Source: Superficieibacter electus
Lineage (GTDB): Bacteria; Pseudomonadota; Gammaproteobacteria; Enterobacterales; Enterobacteriaceae
Reading direction: 5' to 3'
Assembly: GCF_002915575.1 (NCBI RefSeq)
Contig: NZ_PQGD01000009.1
Span: forward strand, 62,001-126,000
Length of the DNA: 64,000 nt
Position 1 is the first letter of the stretch. Every line of letters starts with the position of its first letter. Of the stretch, positions 28,453-38,392 are shown one piece after another. The position numbers and the translations under genes are program-made. The notes under the pieces were generated by a model, which made no database searches, was not told the DNA's origin, and was given only the letters and a program-made list of their open reading frames with translations.

Positions 28453-30563
28453 ACGCGACTATCCTCCTTTGCGACCGCCGCAGCGGCCGCGCGATGGCGT
28501 CGACGGCTACGGCGCGATTTCCATGTCAGCCAGAACAGTTCAAATACGCAGCGCAGGATCGTCACGAACGAACGGAACGGGTTATCCTGCTGACGCGGCG
28601 GGTTAATCCATGCATCGGCACGTGAGAGCACCACGCGGACCAGCTCGCGACGTCGGGAGAGCGGGATATCTTCATCAAACATGACGCGGATAAAGTGGTT
28701 ATCAACCGCCACCAGCTTCGCCGGAATGGTTATCGCCCCGGATTCCAGAATAAGCTCGATCTCTTCGATCTCATCGTGAGTATGGCGATCGTCCACAATC
28801 GAGATGCGACAGCCACCCATGGAGAGATCTGCCGTCTGACTGCGGGTAACAAAGCCGCTGGCATAATGGATCAGCACCGGAATGGTGACCTCAATGCGGA
28901 TGGTTTTACGCGTTTGCCGCGTCTCGCGGGCCACGGCAATGGCCGCAAGCAGGAAGATAAGGCTATAGACGCCCCAGCCGATGTTCAGGGCAATAACGCT
29001 GGGATCGGCGGTAAAGAAGTCATGGGCAAACGCCCGCACGATACCGGCAATTACCGCCACCGCCAGCAGAAAAGCCACCACCAGATGCGGTCTGACCACG
29101 CTGAAATCGAAATAGCCGACATCCAGCAAGCCGCCTTTATCGGTAACGTTGAATTTGCCGCGCTTCGGGAAAACCATCGTCACCAGCGTCGGCAGGATCA
29201 GGTGGAATGCCAGTACGATATCGTAGATTTCGCCCCAGAAGCTGTAACGATAGCGACCATTCATTCGCGACCCTACATAGATCGCGAGGAATAAATGCGG
29301 CAGCGCGTAGGCTAAAATCAGACTGGCCGAAGAGTGAATAATATTCAGGTTAAACAGCAGGTAAGCCAGCGGCGCGGTGACAAACACCACGCGCGGAATG
29401 GCGAACTGATAATAAAGCATGGCGCTGAGGTAGCACAGGCGCTGCTGGAAGGTCAGTCCGCGCCCGAACAGCGGATTATCCACGCGGAAAATCTGCGTCA
29501 TACCGCGCGCCCAGCGGGTACGCTGGATCACATGCAGTACCAGACGCTCCGTGGCCAGCCCGGCCGCCAGCGGAATATCAACAAAGGCCGATTTCCAGCC
29601 GCGACGCTGCATTTTCAGCGCGGTGTGGGCGTCTTCCGTCACGGTTTCCACCGCAAACCCGCCAATCTCTTCCAGCGCGCTGCGGCGGATCACCGCACAG
29701 GAGCCGCAGAAGAAGGTGGCGTTCCAGTTATCGTTGCCCTGCTGGATCGGGCCATAGAACAGCATCCCTTCATTGGGAATATTACGTCCGACCGACAGGT
29801 TACGTTCAAACGGGTCCGGGGAATAGAAGTAGTGCGGCGTTTGTACCAGCGCCAGCATTGGATCTTTCAGGAACCCACCGACGGTGGCCTGAAGGAAGAT
29901 TCGCGTTGCTACGTGGTCACAGTCAAACACGCAAATCAGCTCGCCCTGGGTGATTTTCATCGCGTGATTGAGGTTGCCTGCTTTGGCATGGTTATGTTCG
30001 GTACGGGTGATATACCCGACGCCGACGTCCTGGGCGAACACGGCAAACTCCCGGCGGCTGCCGTCATCCAGCAGATAGATTTTTATCTTATCTCTCGGAT
30101 AATCAATGCATTGCGCCGCAAGCACAGTGTCACGCACCACTTCCAGCGGTTCGTTATAGGTCGGAATATAGACATCGACCGTCGGCCATAACGACATATC
30201 ATCAGGCAGAGGAACAATTTCGCGCTTTAAAGGCCAGACGGTTTGCAGATAATTGAGCAGAAGCATCACCCAGATATAGACTTCCGCAAGAAATAATCCC
30301 ATCCCGAGGATAGCCTCTATCTCGGAATTAAAATGCAGGGTTTGCGTCAGACGAAAATACATATAGCGGGTGGACATCAGTAATGACATCACCACCATGA
30401 TGACGGAAATACTGCGTCGTTTACTGAATCCCATTAAAAACAGTATGCCAATACTCAACAGCCCAAAAATATACTGTTTCTGGCTATCCATCGGCGTCAC
30501 GATCACCAACAAGGCAACCGGCGCTAGCGCCAGTACCAGCATATAAAACAGGAACTTTTTCAT
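28449..30563 (-). CDS. bcsA: Cellulose synthase catalytic subunit BcsA (UDP-glucose, c-di-GMP activated)
   Basis: 704 residues, shorter than E. coli BcsA (872) because the long N-terminal extension is missing. Processive GT2 motifs are intact: DDG (166-168), DCD (214-216), TED (309-311) and QRTRW (347-351), with four membrane helices before and several after. The PilZ domain follows, with RxxxR (R552-R556) and DLSMGG (579-584) for two c-di-GMP molecules. It polymerises beta-1,4-glucan and extrudes it across the inner membrane. The C-terminus is very Arg/Ala-rich. The gene starts 17 bases after bcsQ. Confidence 0.97.
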   Translation of the reverse strand: MKKFLFYMLVLALAPVALLVIVTPMDSQKQYIFGLLSIGILFLMGFSKRRSISVIMVVMSLLMSTRYMYFRLTQTLHFNSEIEAILGMGLFLAEVYIWVMLLLNYLQTVWPLKREIVPLPDDMSLWPTVDVYIPTYNEPLEVVRDTVLAAQCIDYPRDKIKIYLLDDGSRREFAVFAQDVGVGYITRTEHNHAKAGNLNHAMKITQGELICVFDCDHVATRIFLQATVGGFLKDPMLALVQTPHYFYSPDPFERNLSVGRNIPNEGMLFYGPIQQGNDNWNATFFCGSCAVIRRSALEEIGGFAVETVTEDAHTALKMQRRGWKSAFVDIPLAAGLATERLVLHVIQRTRWARGMTQIFRVDNPLFGRGLTFQQRLCYLSAMLYYQFAIPRVVFVTAPLAYLLFNLNIIHSSASLILAYALPHLFLAIYVGSRMNGRYRYSFWGEIYDIVLAFHLILPTLVTMVFPKRGKFNVTDKGGLLDVGYFDFSVVRPHLVVAFLLAVAVIAGIVRAFAHDFFTADPSVIALNIGWGVYSLIFLLAAIAVARETRQTRKTIRIEVTIPVLIHYASGFVTRSQTADLSMGGCRISIVDDRHTHDEIEEIELILESGAITIPAKLVAVDNHFIRVMFDEDIPLSRRRELVRVVLSRADAWINPPRQQDNPFRSFVTILRCVFELFWLTWKSRRSRRRHRAAAAAVAKEDSRV

Positions 30564-30580
30564 AGGTCGTCCTGAATAAA

Positions 30581-31384
30581 TTAAAGCCCGGATTTACGTG
30601 ACACGTTATGCACAGTGCCATCACCAACATTAATCCCTAATTTGGCAACGATTTTTCTGGCAATGATTTCGATATCGAATGCCGCCGCCGACGAAGGGCT
30701 GAAGTCAAAAATGGATTTTTGTGAGGCATTGGCTTCGCACACGCTTTCATCGCGGTGAATAATGCCTAATAATTGCTCGCCCAAACGTTCTTCAAGAAAA
30801 GCAGTGACGTCACGGCTAATCTGACGGCGCGTATCGCTTTGGTTGATAACGAAAAAGTGGCCGTGGTTATGATTAAGCTCGCCGCCGGTTAAACGCTGGT
30901 TTTCAATATGCGGAAGCAGGGACATTGATGCGGTATCGGCCAGTAGCGTCACCAGATGCATGTCAGCAAACGGGGTAATCGCCTTGAGTGCCGCTGACGG
31001 ACCGGGAGGAAAATCCGCTACAATCACCAGTCCCGGATAGTTGAGCAGCGAACCCAGACCGCGCGCCAGAAAATGTTCGTCAGTGGCAAGATTGTGTTCA
31101 AAAGTCAGCCGCTGTTCTTCGCTCACATCGCCGTAAGGCAGGACAAAAATATTGCCACCGGCGGTCAATACATCCTGGCCCCAGTCATACGATTCTGCGG
31201 ATTTCGCCACATAGCCGCGCTCATCAGATAGCGGAACGCCAAAGTGCAGACGCAGCGCGTTTTGCATATCAAAATCAATCGCCAGTACCTTGCTTCCCGA
31301 GCGCGCCAGCGCATAGGTCAGGTTTGCCGCAAGGGTTGTTTTCCCTACGCCCCCTTTGGGTGAACACACACAGATCAACGGCAT
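30581..31384 (-). CDS. bcsQ: BcsQ, ParA/MinD-like ATPase of the cellulose complex
   Basis: 267 residues. The deviant Walker A motif KGGVGKTTLAANL is at residues 10-22, and VIADFPPGPSAAL serves as the Walker B/switch II region. BcsQ proteins place cellulose synthase, often at a cell pole, and in E. coli act with BcsR/BcsE. The gene overlaps bcsO by ten bases. The frame is intact, unlike the K-12 allele, which carries a stop codon. Confidence 0.93.
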   Translation of the reverse strand: MPLICVCSPKGGVGKTTLAANLTYALARSGSKVLAIDFDMQNALRLHFGVPLSDERGYVAKSAESYDWGQDVLTAGGNIFVLPYGDVSEEQRLTFEHNLATDEHFLARGLGSLLNYPGLVIVADFPPGPSAALKAITPFADMHLVTLLADTASMSLLPHIENQRLTGGELNHNHGHFFVINQSDTRRQISRDVTAFLEERLGEQLLGIIHRDESVCEANASQKSIFDFSPSSAAAFDIEIIARKIVAKLGINVGDGTVHNVSRKSGL

Positions 31385-32049
31385 GAAGCAATCCTTTCTA
31401 ACAGTGATTTGAGAGGCAGCGCCTTCTCTTCATTGGTTTTCTCGTCCGGAGCGGGCGGCTCAGCCGTTTTCGGCGCAAACAGACGGGAATAATTCACCGA
31501 CTCAGGCGGTGGCGTGACGACGGCCGGCCGGGCAACGGGCGGCGCTTTTGGCGGCTCAGGCTGCGGCACTGGCGCGTTAGCCACCGGTTGCGGGTGGTCA
31601 ACAGGCGACAATGGACGAGCAACAGGCTCCGCTACGGGCGGCGGCGGGCTGGCAAAGGTTTTCGCAATAGAAACGGATGACGGCGCGGCGGGAGTCGCCG
31701 TTACGGCTTCCGACTGCGACGGCTGAGGGGATGCTGGCGACAGCCTGGCCACGCTTTGCATCAGCGGCGGCAGAGTATGCGGCTGAGGCGCAGCGTGGTC
31801 AGACGCGCTGGCCTGTAGCGGCGACACGTGCGGCGAGCTAAAAACATGGGCCGCCACGGTTTTTGGCACCGGCGACGAGACATGGCCACCCATCGCCAGA
31901 TCCGGCTCCTGGCGGGTCGGCGATAATTGATTGATGAGCGCCCAGTCTCCTCGTTCCTCGGCAGATGACTGCGCAGATAAGTCTTTATAATTCTCTAATT
32001 GCGAGCGGGTTTTATCCTTAAACCGCTGCAAGTCATCATAATGATTCAT
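31375..32049 (-). CDS. bcsO: BcsO, proline-rich cellulose operon protein
   Basis: 224 residues from ATG 32049 (MNHYDDLQRFKDK); an earlier in-frame ATG lies four codons upstream. A short charged helical N-terminus (about 1-45) resembles the BcsR/BcsO start. The rest is a long Pro/Ala/Val/Ser-rich region (about 60-200), expected to be disordered, and a conserved short C-terminal helix EKALPLKSLLERIAS. It is the first gene of the bcsOQABCDZ operon. BcsO is thought to be a regulatory or assembly partner; its mechanism is unclear. Confidence 0.82.
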   Translation of the reverse strand: MNHYDDLQRFKDKTRSQLENYKDLSAQSSAEERGDWALINQLSPTRQEPDLAMGGHVSSPVPKTVAAHVFSSPHVSPLQASASDHAAPQPHTLPPLMQSVARLSPASPQPSQSEAVTATPAAPSSVSIAKTFASPPPPVAEPVARPLSPVDHPQPVANAPVPQPEPPKAPPVARPAVVTPPPESVNYSRLFAPKTAEPPAPDEKTNEEKALPLKSLLERIASCR

Positions 32050-32594
32050 CGCTAACACCATGACTTAAAAACATTAATTGATTCCCGCTTCTCTTATTGC
32101 GCATCCGTTCATTTACAGCATAGATGACTTTACTGTTTTAGGAATACTTCGCACGCTAAAAGTCTGTCTGATTATATAATTAATAAGCGCAATCATTTTT
32201 AGTTATCAGCACGTTAATGAGCTGCACCATTACCATATTAGCCGTAGCGCTGGCAAATTTCTCCCGTAAAAACGGGTGCTGTATCTAATAGATAATACGT
32301 ATTTTAAAAATAGCTCATCTGCGATTTTACTTAGCCCACTATTAATAATGGATCTCTGTAGAAAGATTTTCGGCTCTGTGCGCAATATGCCGGGTGGCGC
32401 TGCGCTTACCCGGCCTACAAATCCTGGTATATCAATAACCTGGTGCATTACTACAGGCAGTCTTGCCCACTGCGGGTCGCCCGTCATTATCGAGAATAAC
32501 GGTCAGGCTCTGCGCTGTCTGTCGGACAGATGGCTTTATGGGGGCTGATTCAAAACAGAGGCACGGGCTAAGAGGAAAGAAAATGCGGGAATAA
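32050..32594. other. bcsO-dppF intergenic region with one REP element
   Basis: About 545 bases. The part next to bcsO (32050-32370) is AT-rich and should carry the bcs promoter. A single REP element follows (32387-32418, GCCGGGTGGCGCTGCGC...ACCCGGCCTAC). The rest shows no gene; open frames here lack ribosome sites and cross the REP. E. coli has bcsEFG, ldrD and yhjV at this place; none are present. Confidence 0.6.
32387..32418. repeat. REP element
   Basis: Single REP palindrome, ATGCCGGGTGGCGCTGCGC followed by TTACCCGGCCTAC, matching the other REPs of this window. Confidence 0.85.
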
Positions 32595-32621
32595 AAGAGA
32601 CCAGCACGACGCTGGTCTCTT
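32595..32621 (-). terminator. dpp operon terminator
   Basis: An 11-base-pair perfect stem AAGAGACCAGC / GCTGGTCTCTT with a five-base loop lies eight bases beyond the dppF stop. On the - strand it is followed by TTATT. Confidence 0.85.
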
Positions 32622-32628
32622 GTTCAAA

Positions 32629-33642
32629 TTATACGACTGGCTTTTCGCCGTTCACATCCTGATCCACAGCAAAGCAGGCCACCAGTTGACCGCCGTACTC
32701 CTTAAGCTGCGGCTGCAACTGGGTGCACGGGCCAAAGCGACGGCGGCAGCGGGCGTTAAACGCGCAGCCCGGCGGTGGGTTCAGCGGGCTGGGCAGCTCG
32801 CCGGTCAGCTTAATGCGCTCGCGGCGGTCGTCCGGGTTCAGGCGCGGCGTCGCGGAAAGCAGCGCCTGCGTATACGGATGCAGCGGATTCGAGAAAATCT
32901 GCTCCTTAGTGCCCTTCTCCACGCAGCGGCCGAGATACATCACCATCACTTCATCCGCAATATGCTCGACCACCGACAGGTCATGCGAGATGAAAACGTA
33001 GGACAGACCTAAATCCTGCTGCAAGTCCATCATCAGGTTCAGCACCTGGGCACGCACCGACACGTCCAGCGCGGAGACCGGCTCATCGGCAATCACCACG
33101 TCCGGGTCCAGCATCAGACCGCGGGCAATCGCAATACGCTGGCGCTGTCCGCCGGAGAACATATGCGGATAGCGATCGTAATGCTCGGTTTTCAGGCCGA
33201 CTTTCGCCATCATCGCCAGCGCTTTTTCACGGCGTTCGGCTTTGCTCAGCTCGCTGTTAATCAGTAGCGGCTCTTCCAGAATCTGCCCGACCTTTTTACG
33301 CGGGTTCAGTGAACCGTAAGGGTTCTGAAAGACGATCTGAATTTTCTGCCGACGTAGTTTTTGCGCCTGCGGATCGTGTTTAAGCAGATCCTGCCCCTGA
33401 AAATAGAGTTCCCCGCCGGTCGGCGTTTCGATCATCGTCAGCAGACGGCCAAGCGTGGATTTGCCACAGCCGGACTCCCCGACCACTGCCAGCGTTTTCC
33501 CACGCTCCAGGTTAAACGACACGCCGTCCAGCGCTTTTACCAGCCGTTCCGGGGCAAACAGTCCTTTCTTCACCGGATAGTGTTTTTTCAGGTCGATTGC
33601 CTGCAACAGGGGCTGTTGCAGGGTGGCCTCTTGCGTACTCAT
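32629..33642 (-). CDS. dppF: Dipeptide/haem ABC transporter ATPase DppF
   Basis: 337 residues. Walker [10 protein letters not shown], signature [14 protein letters not shown], Walker [15 protein letters not shown] and the H-loop FISHD are all present. The C-terminal oligopeptide-transporter extension has the Cys pattern [10 protein letters not shown]...GPC, with a further Cys near the end. It pairs with DppD to drive DppBC. Its ATG overlaps the end of dppD by four bases. Confidence 0.97.
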   Translation of the reverse strand: MSTQEATLQQPLLQAIDLKKHYPVKKGLFAPERLVKALDGVSFNLERGKTLAVVGESGCGKSTLGRLLTMIETPTGGELYFQGQDLLKHDPQAQKLRRQKIQIVFQNPYGSLNPRKKVGQILEEPLLINSELSKAERREKALAMMAKVGLKTEHYDRYPHMFSGGQRQRIAIARGLMLDPDVVIADEPVSALDVSVRAQVLNLMMDLQQDLGLSYVFISHDLSVVEHIADEVMVMYLGRCVEKGTKEQIFSNPLHPYTQALLSATPRLNPDDRRERIKLTGELPSPLNPPPGCAFNARCRRRFGPCTQLQPQLKEYGGQLVACFAVDQDVNGEKPVV

Positions 33643-34622
33643 AGTGTGGGCCTCCCGGCATCATCGAGTGGGTAGTGACATTTTGACTGACGACCGTTAT
33701 CAACGGTATTCAGCGCAGGCTCTTCGGCGCGGCAGCGATCGGTCGCATACGGGCAGCGCGGGTTCAGCAGACAGCCGTTGGGACGATCGTATTTCCCCGG
33801 CACCACGCCCGGCAGCGACGCCAGCCGCGCTTTGTCCTGAGCGAACTCCGGCAGCGCACGCAGTAACGCCTGGGTATATGGATGGCGCGGGGCGCGAAAA
33901 ATCTCCGTTGCCGCGCCGGTTTCGACCACCTGGCCGGCGTACATTACGATGATTTTATGCGCCGCTTCCGCGACCAGCGCCAGATCGTGCGTAATCAGGA
34001 TCAGCGCCATGTTTTCTTTCTGCTGAAGCTCCAGCAGTAATTCGATGATCTGCGCCTGAATCGTCACGTCCAGCGCGGTAGTGGGTTCATCGGCGATCAG
34101 CAGTTTTGGCCGACAGGCGATCGCCATGGCGATCATCACACGCTGGCTCATCCCGCCGGAAAGCTGGTGCGGGTAAACGTCGAGGCGCGAAGCCGGATCG
34201 GGAATACCCACCAGATTCAACAGGTCGATAGCCCGCTGGCGGCGTGTTTTCTTATTGCCACCCTGATGCACCTTAATCGCTTCCATAATCTGGAAACCAA
34301 CGGTGTAGCACGGATTAAGGCTGGTCATCGGGTCCTGGAAAATCATCGCCACTTCAGAGCCCACCAGGCTGCGGCGCGCTTTTTCAGAGATTCGCTTTAA
34401 GTCCTGGCCATTGAATTCCAGATTTTCCGCCATCACCCGGCCGGGGTAATCAATCAGCCCCATAATCGCCAGCGAGCTGACTGATTTACCGGAGCCTGAC
34501 TCACCAACAATGCCCACCACTTCGCCCTGATTCACGCTATAACTCACGCGATCGACGGCGCGGAACGGTGAATCTTCTTCACCGAAGTGCACCGATAATT
34601 TATCTACATTTAATAACGCCAT
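33639..34622 (-). CDS. dppD: Dipeptide/haem ABC transporter ATPase DppD
   Basis: 327 residues. Walker [10 protein letters not shown], signature [14 protein letters not shown], Walker [14 protein letters not shown] and H-loop LITHD. The C-terminal Cys cluster (NGCLLNPRC...DRC..., then a late KC) matches the extension of Opp/Dpp-type ATPases that can bind an iron-sulfur cluster. It overlaps dppF by four bases and follows dppC by ten. Confidence 0.97.
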   Translation of the reverse strand: MALLNVDKLSVHFGEEDSPFRAVDRVSYSVNQGEVVGIVGESGSGKSVSSLAIMGLIDYPGRVMAENLEFNGQDLKRISEKARRSLVGSEVAMIFQDPMTSLNPCYTVGFQIMEAIKVHQGGNKKTRRQRAIDLLNLVGIPDPASRLDVYPHQLSGGMSQRVMIAMAIACRPKLLIADEPTTALDVTIQAQIIELLLELQQKENMALILITHDLALVAEAAHKIIVMYAGQVVETGAATEIFRAPRHPYTQALLRALPEFAQDKARLASLPGVVPGKYDRPNGCLLNPRCPYATDRCRAEEPALNTVDNGRQSKCHYPLDDAGRPTL

Positions 34623-34632
34623 CTCGAACCTC

Positions 34633-35535
34633 TTACTGCTTCAGTTTGGGATCGAGCGCGTCACGCAGACCGTCACCCATCAGGTTAAATGCCAGCACCG
34701 TCAGCAGGATCGCCAGACCCGGGAAGGTCACGACCCACCAGGCACTTTGTGCGAACTGCAACACGTCGGAGAGCATGGTGCCCCACTCCGGTGTTGGCGG
34801 TTGCGCACCCATGCCGAGGAAGCCAAGGGCGGCCATATCGAGAATGGCGTTAGAAAAGCCGAGCGACGCCTGAACAATCAGCGGCGCGAGACAATTAGGC
34901 AGAATATTGACAAACATCTGACGCAGTGCACCCGCCCCCGCCACGCGTGAAGCGGTGACGTAATCGCGGTTCACTTCGACCAGCACCGCAGCGCGGGTGA
35001 GTCGGACATAGTGCGGCAGCGCCACGAAGGTGAGCGCCAGCGAGGCGTTCACTATCGACGGGCCGAATATGGCGACCAGTACCAGCGCCAGCAGCAGGCT
35101 CGGCAGGGCCAGCATGATATCGACGATACGCATAATAATATTGTCGATAATGCCGCCAAAGTAGCCCGCCACCAGACCCAGCACCACGCCCATAATCAGC
35201 GACAGCACAACAACCAGACAGCCGACCAGCAGTGACAGGCGCGCGCCGTACATCAGGCGCGACAGCGTATCGCGGCCCACGTCATCGGTGCCGAGGATAT
35301 GCGTCCAGCTTCCCCCTTCCTGCCATACCGGTGGAGCCAGCAGCGCATCGCGGAACTGATCCGCCGGGTTATGCGGCGCAACGAAGTTGGCGAAGATAGC
35401 AATTAAGACCACGATCACGACATACGCCAGGCCGACCACCGCGCCTTTATTGCGCTTGAAGTAGTGCCAGAATTCCTGGAGCGGCGTCATCGGTACGGGT
35501 GCAGCGATAACTTTATTTTCAGTAACGTGTGACAT
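34633..35535 (-). CDS. dppC: Dipeptide/haem ABC transporter permease DppC
   Basis: 300 residues, the E. coli length. A cytoplasmic N-terminus and first membrane helix (about 32-54) precede the five-helix BPD_transp_1 domain. The EAA-like loop contacting the ATPase is visible ([20 protein letters not shown], about 195-214). It forms the inner membrane channel with DppB. Confidence 0.96.
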   Translation of the reverse strand: MSHVTENKVIAAPVPMTPLQEFWHYFKRNKGAVVGLAYVVIVVLIAIFANFVAPHNPADQFRDALLAPPVWQEGGSWTHILGTDDVGRDTLSRLMYGARLSLLVGCLVVVLSLIMGVVLGLVAGYFGGIIDNIIMRIVDIMLALPSLLLALVLVAIFGPSIVNASLALTFVALPHYVRLTRAAVLVEVNRDYVTASRVAGAGALRQMFVNILPNCLAPLIVQASLGFSNAILDMAALGFLGMGAQPPTPEWGTMLSDVLQFAQSAWWVVTFPGLAILLTVLAFNLMGDGLRDALDPKLKQ

Positions 35536-35544
35536 GACGGCCCC

Positions 35545-36564
35545 TTACTTCTTATGACGAATACGCGGGTTCACCACGCCGTACAGCAAATCGACCAGCA
35601 GGTTGACGAGGATAATCATCGTCGCCACCAGCAGTACGCCGCCCTGCACCACCGGATAATCGCGGCGTTGCAGCGCATCGATCAGCCAGCGTCCCAGACC
35701 GGGCCAGGAGAAGATAGTTTCGGTCAGGATCGCCCCTGCCAGCATCGTCCCCACCTGCAAACCAATCACCGTGACCACCGGCAGCATCGCGTTACGCAGG
35801 GCGTGAACGATGATGACGCGCATCCGCGTTAAGCCTTTGGCGCGCGCGGTACGAATATAATCTTCACCCAGCACTTCCAGCATGGCGGAGCGGGTCATAC
35901 GCACGATCACCGCCAGCGGAATGGTGCCGAGCACCATCGCAGGCAGAACCATATGCGCCAGCGCATCAATAAAGTTGCCCTCTTCACCCCAGATGGCGGT
36001 GTCGATCAGCATAAAGCCGGTGAGCGGGTTGGAGTCGTCGAGGAACACCATATCGCTCACCCGCCCGGACACCGGCGTCAGGTTGAGCTGGACCGAGACC
36101 AGCATGATCAGCATCATGCCCCACCAGAAAATCGGCATCGAATAACCGGTCAGCGCGAGGCCCACGGCGGTATGGTCAAAAATAGATCCACGCTTCACGG
36201 CGGCCAGCACGCCCACCGGAATACCGACGGCGACGGCAAAAATCATTGCGCAGACGCCGAGTTCCAGCGTCGCTTTAAAACGCGGCACGAACTCTTCCCA
36301 CACCGGAAGGCGGCTTTTCAGCGAGATGCCTAAATCACCGTGCATCACGCCCCAAATATAATTGAGATACTGCTGCCACAGCGGCTTATTCAGGCCGAGT
36401 TCAGCCAGCAGCTGCGCATGGCGCTCAGGGGAAATACCACGCTCACCTGCCATGATCATCACCGGATCGCCGGGGATCATATGGACAAAGGCAAAGGTGA
36501 GAAGGGTAATACCGATAAACGTCGGGATCACAAGTCCCAGACGTCGGAGGATGAACTGCAACAT
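35545..36564 (-). CDS. dppB: Dipeptide/haem ABC transporter permease DppB
   Basis: 339 residues from ATG 36564 (MLQFILRRLGLVIPTFIGITLL), exactly the E. coli start. The reading frame stays open far upstream, through a BIME, but that part is not coding. Six membrane helices; the EAA loop reads RTARAKGLTRMRVIIVHALRN. It pairs with DppC. Confidence 0.96.
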   Translation of the reverse strand: MLQFILRRLGLVIPTFIGITLLTFAFVHMIPGDPVMIMAGERGISPERHAQLLAELGLNKPLWQQYLNYIWGVMHGDLGISLKSRLPVWEEFVPRFKATLELGVCAMIFAVAVGIPVGVLAAVKRGSIFDHTAVGLALTGYSMPIFWWGMMLIMLVSVQLNLTPVSGRVSDMVFLDDSNPLTGFMLIDTAIWGEEGNFIDALAHMVLPAMVLGTIPLAVIVRMTRSAMLEVLGEDYIRTARAKGLTRMRVIIVHALRNAMLPVVTVIGLQVGTMLAGAILTETIFSWPGLGRWLIDALQRRDYPVVQGGVLLVATMIILVNLLVDLLYGVVNPRIRHKK

Positions 36565-36652
36565 AACCCGGATTCTCTGTAATGACGTCTTACCTGGAGA
36601 TAGACGTCTGTATTGCTCACAAATCTCATCCCCTTTTACAGGAATGAAGCAC

Positions 36653-36725
36653 TGCTGCCGGGTGACGCTGCGCCGACCCGGCCTGTATGCACAGGACCGG
36701 GCAAGCGCAGCGCCGCCGGGCATGG
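36653..36725. repeat. BIME between dppA and dppB
   Basis: Two opposed REP elements, CTGCCGGGTGACGCTGCGC...ACCCGGCCTG and ACCGGGCAAGCGCAGCGCC...GGGCATG, occupy the dppA-dppB gap. In other ABC operons such REPs stabilise the upstream mRNA of the abundant binding protein, which fits the need for much more DppA than DppB. Confidence 0.9.
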
Positions 36726-36753
36726 GGCGCTCTTGCGCCCCTGATACTTTTAA

Positions 36754-38361
36754 TTATTCGACAGACACGTTTTCGAAGTGGTGTTTACCCAGCGGATCAA
36801 CAACATAACCTTTGACTTCTTTACGCACTGGCTCATACACGGTGGAGTGAGCGACGATCAGTGCCGGAGCCTGCTCGTTCATCACCACCTGAGCCTGTTT
36901 GTACAGCTCAACGCGTTTGTTGTGATCTTCGGTGGCGCGCGCCGGTTGGATCAGGTCTTCAAACGGCTTATAGCACCATTTGGAGTAGTTCGACCCCTGC
37001 TTCGCCGCATCACAGCTAAACAGCGTGGCGAAGAAGTTGTCCGGGTCCCCGTTGTCGCCGGTCCAGCCCATCATGACGGTCTGATGCTCGCCGGACTTCG
37101 CACGTTTCAGGTATTCGCCCCACTCGTAGGTCACGATCTTCGCCTGCACGCCGACTTTCGCCCAGTCCGCCTGAATCATCTCAGCCATACGGCGAGCGTT
37201 AGGGTTGTACGGACGCTGTACCGGCATTGCCCACAGATCGATGCTAAAGCCTTTTTCCATGCCCGCTTCTTTCAGCAGCGCTTTGGCTTTTTCCGGATCG
37301 TAGGTGTAATCCTTAACGTCGTCGTTATAGCTCCACATGGTCGGCGGGATCAGGTTTTTCGCTGCCACACCTGCGCCCTGGTAAACCGCTTTGATGATCG
37401 CGTCTTTGTTCACCGCGTAGTTCAGCGCCTGACGCACTTTCACGTTATCCAGCGGTTTTTTCTCAACGTTATAGGAGAGATAGCCAACGTTGAGGCCAGC
37501 CTGCTCCATCAGGTTGATATTTTTGTCCTGCTTCATACGCGCGATATCAGCCGGGTTCGGGAACGGCATGACCTGGCATTCGTTTTTCTGCAATTTCGCG
37601 TAACGCACCGAGGCGTCAGGCGTAATGGAGAACACCAGACGGTCAATCTGCGGCTTGGTGCCCCAGAAACCTTCAAACGCTTTATACAGAATACGCGAGT
37701 CTTTCTGGTACTGCTGGAGCTGGAAAGGACCGGTACCAATTGGGTTCAGGTCAACTTTATCCGGCGTGCCGGCTTTCAGCATGTTATCGGCGTATTCTTT
37801 CGACAGGATAGACGCGAAGTCCATCGCCAGATCCGCAAGGAACGGCGCTTCCGGACGCGTCAGGATAAACTGAACGGTATTGTCGTCGACTTTTTTGATT
37901 TCGCTAATTAACTCCGGCAGGCCCATGCCTTCGAAGTATTCATAGCTGCCGCCCGAAATTTTGTGGTACGGGTTGCTTTCATTTTTCTGGCGATCGAACG
38001 AGAACACGACGTCATCAGCGTTGAACTCACGCGTCGGTTTAAAATCTTTGCTGTCCTGCCATTTCACGCCTTTGCGCAGGTGGAAAGTATAGGTTTTGCC
38101 GTCTTCGCTGACTTCCCATTTCTCCGCCAGGCCAGGAATAACTTCGGTGGTGCCGATTTTAAATTCCACCAGACGGTTATAAATCGGTACAGAGCTGGCA
38201 TCGTAGGTGGTACCAGAGGTGAAAAGCTGCGGGTTAAAGCCCTCAGGAGAACCCTCTGAGCAATACACCAGCGTTTTCGCCTGAACGCTTGCTGCGACAG
38301 TCATAGCTACCAGGCTCAAACCAAGCTTCAGCATCCCTGACTTCTTCAAGGAAATACTCAT
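36754..38361 (-). CDS. dppA: Periplasmic dipeptide-binding protein DppA
   Basis: 535 residues. A signal peptide (LKLGLSLVAMTVAASVQA, cleaved about residue 28) precedes a mature SBP_bac_5 domain starting KTLVYCSEGSPEGFNPQ, as in E. coli. It binds dipeptides and haem for DppBCDF and acts as the ligand sensor for Tap chemotaxis. GGAG lies seven bases before ATG. The C/A-rich leader just upstream is a GcvB target type, so repression by that small RNA in rich medium is expected. Confidence 0.97.
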   Translation of the reverse strand: MSISLKKSGMLKLGLSLVAMTVAASVQAKTLVYCSEGSPEGFNPQLFTSGTTYDASSVPIYNRLVEFKIGTTEVIPGLAEKWEVSEDGKTYTFHLRKGVKWQDSKDFKPTREFNADDVVFSFDRQKNESNPYHKISGGSYEYFEGMGLPELISEIKKVDDNTVQFILTRPEAPFLADLAMDFASILSKEYADNMLKAGTPDKVDLNPIGTGPFQLQQYQKDSRILYKAFEGFWGTKPQIDRLVFSITPDASVRYAKLQKNECQVMPFPNPADIARMKQDKNINLMEQAGLNVGYLSYNVEKKPLDNVKVRQALNYAVNKDAIIKAVYQGAGVAAKNLIPPTMWSYNDDVKDYTYDPEKAKALLKEAGMEKGFSIDLWAMPVQRPYNPNARRMAEMIQADWAKVGVQAKIVTYEWGEYLKRAKSGEHQTVMMGWTGDNGDPDNFFATLFSCDAAKQGSNYSKWCYKPFEDLIQPARATEDHNKRVELYKQAQVVMNEQAPALIVAHSTVYEPVRKEVKGYVVDPLGKHHFENVSVE

Positions 38362-38374
38362 TCTTCTGCTCCAA

Positions 38375-38392
38375 TGTGATGTGTGTTGTGTT
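38375..38392 (-). promoter_or_regulatory. GcvB small-RNA target site in the dppA leader
   Basis: On the - strand the leader contains CACAACACACATCACATTGG ending directly at the GGAG ribosome site. This C/A-rich sequence is complementary to the G/U-rich R1 region of GcvB. Pairing at this place in dppA is established in E. coli and Salmonella; here it is inferred from the sequence. Confidence 0.8.

Noticed and set aside
29334-30191. 285-codon frame opposite bcsA
   Set aside because: Antisense shadow of conserved bcsA; no upstream ribosome site or known domain.
36565-36723. N-terminal extension of dppB by 53 codons
   Set aside because: Runs through the BIME; the E. coli start at 36564 fits the membrane protein N-terminus.
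36778-37911. 377-codon frame opposite dppA
   Set aside because: Length comes from strong codon bias in dppA; the translation is Arg/His/Phe-rich without domains.
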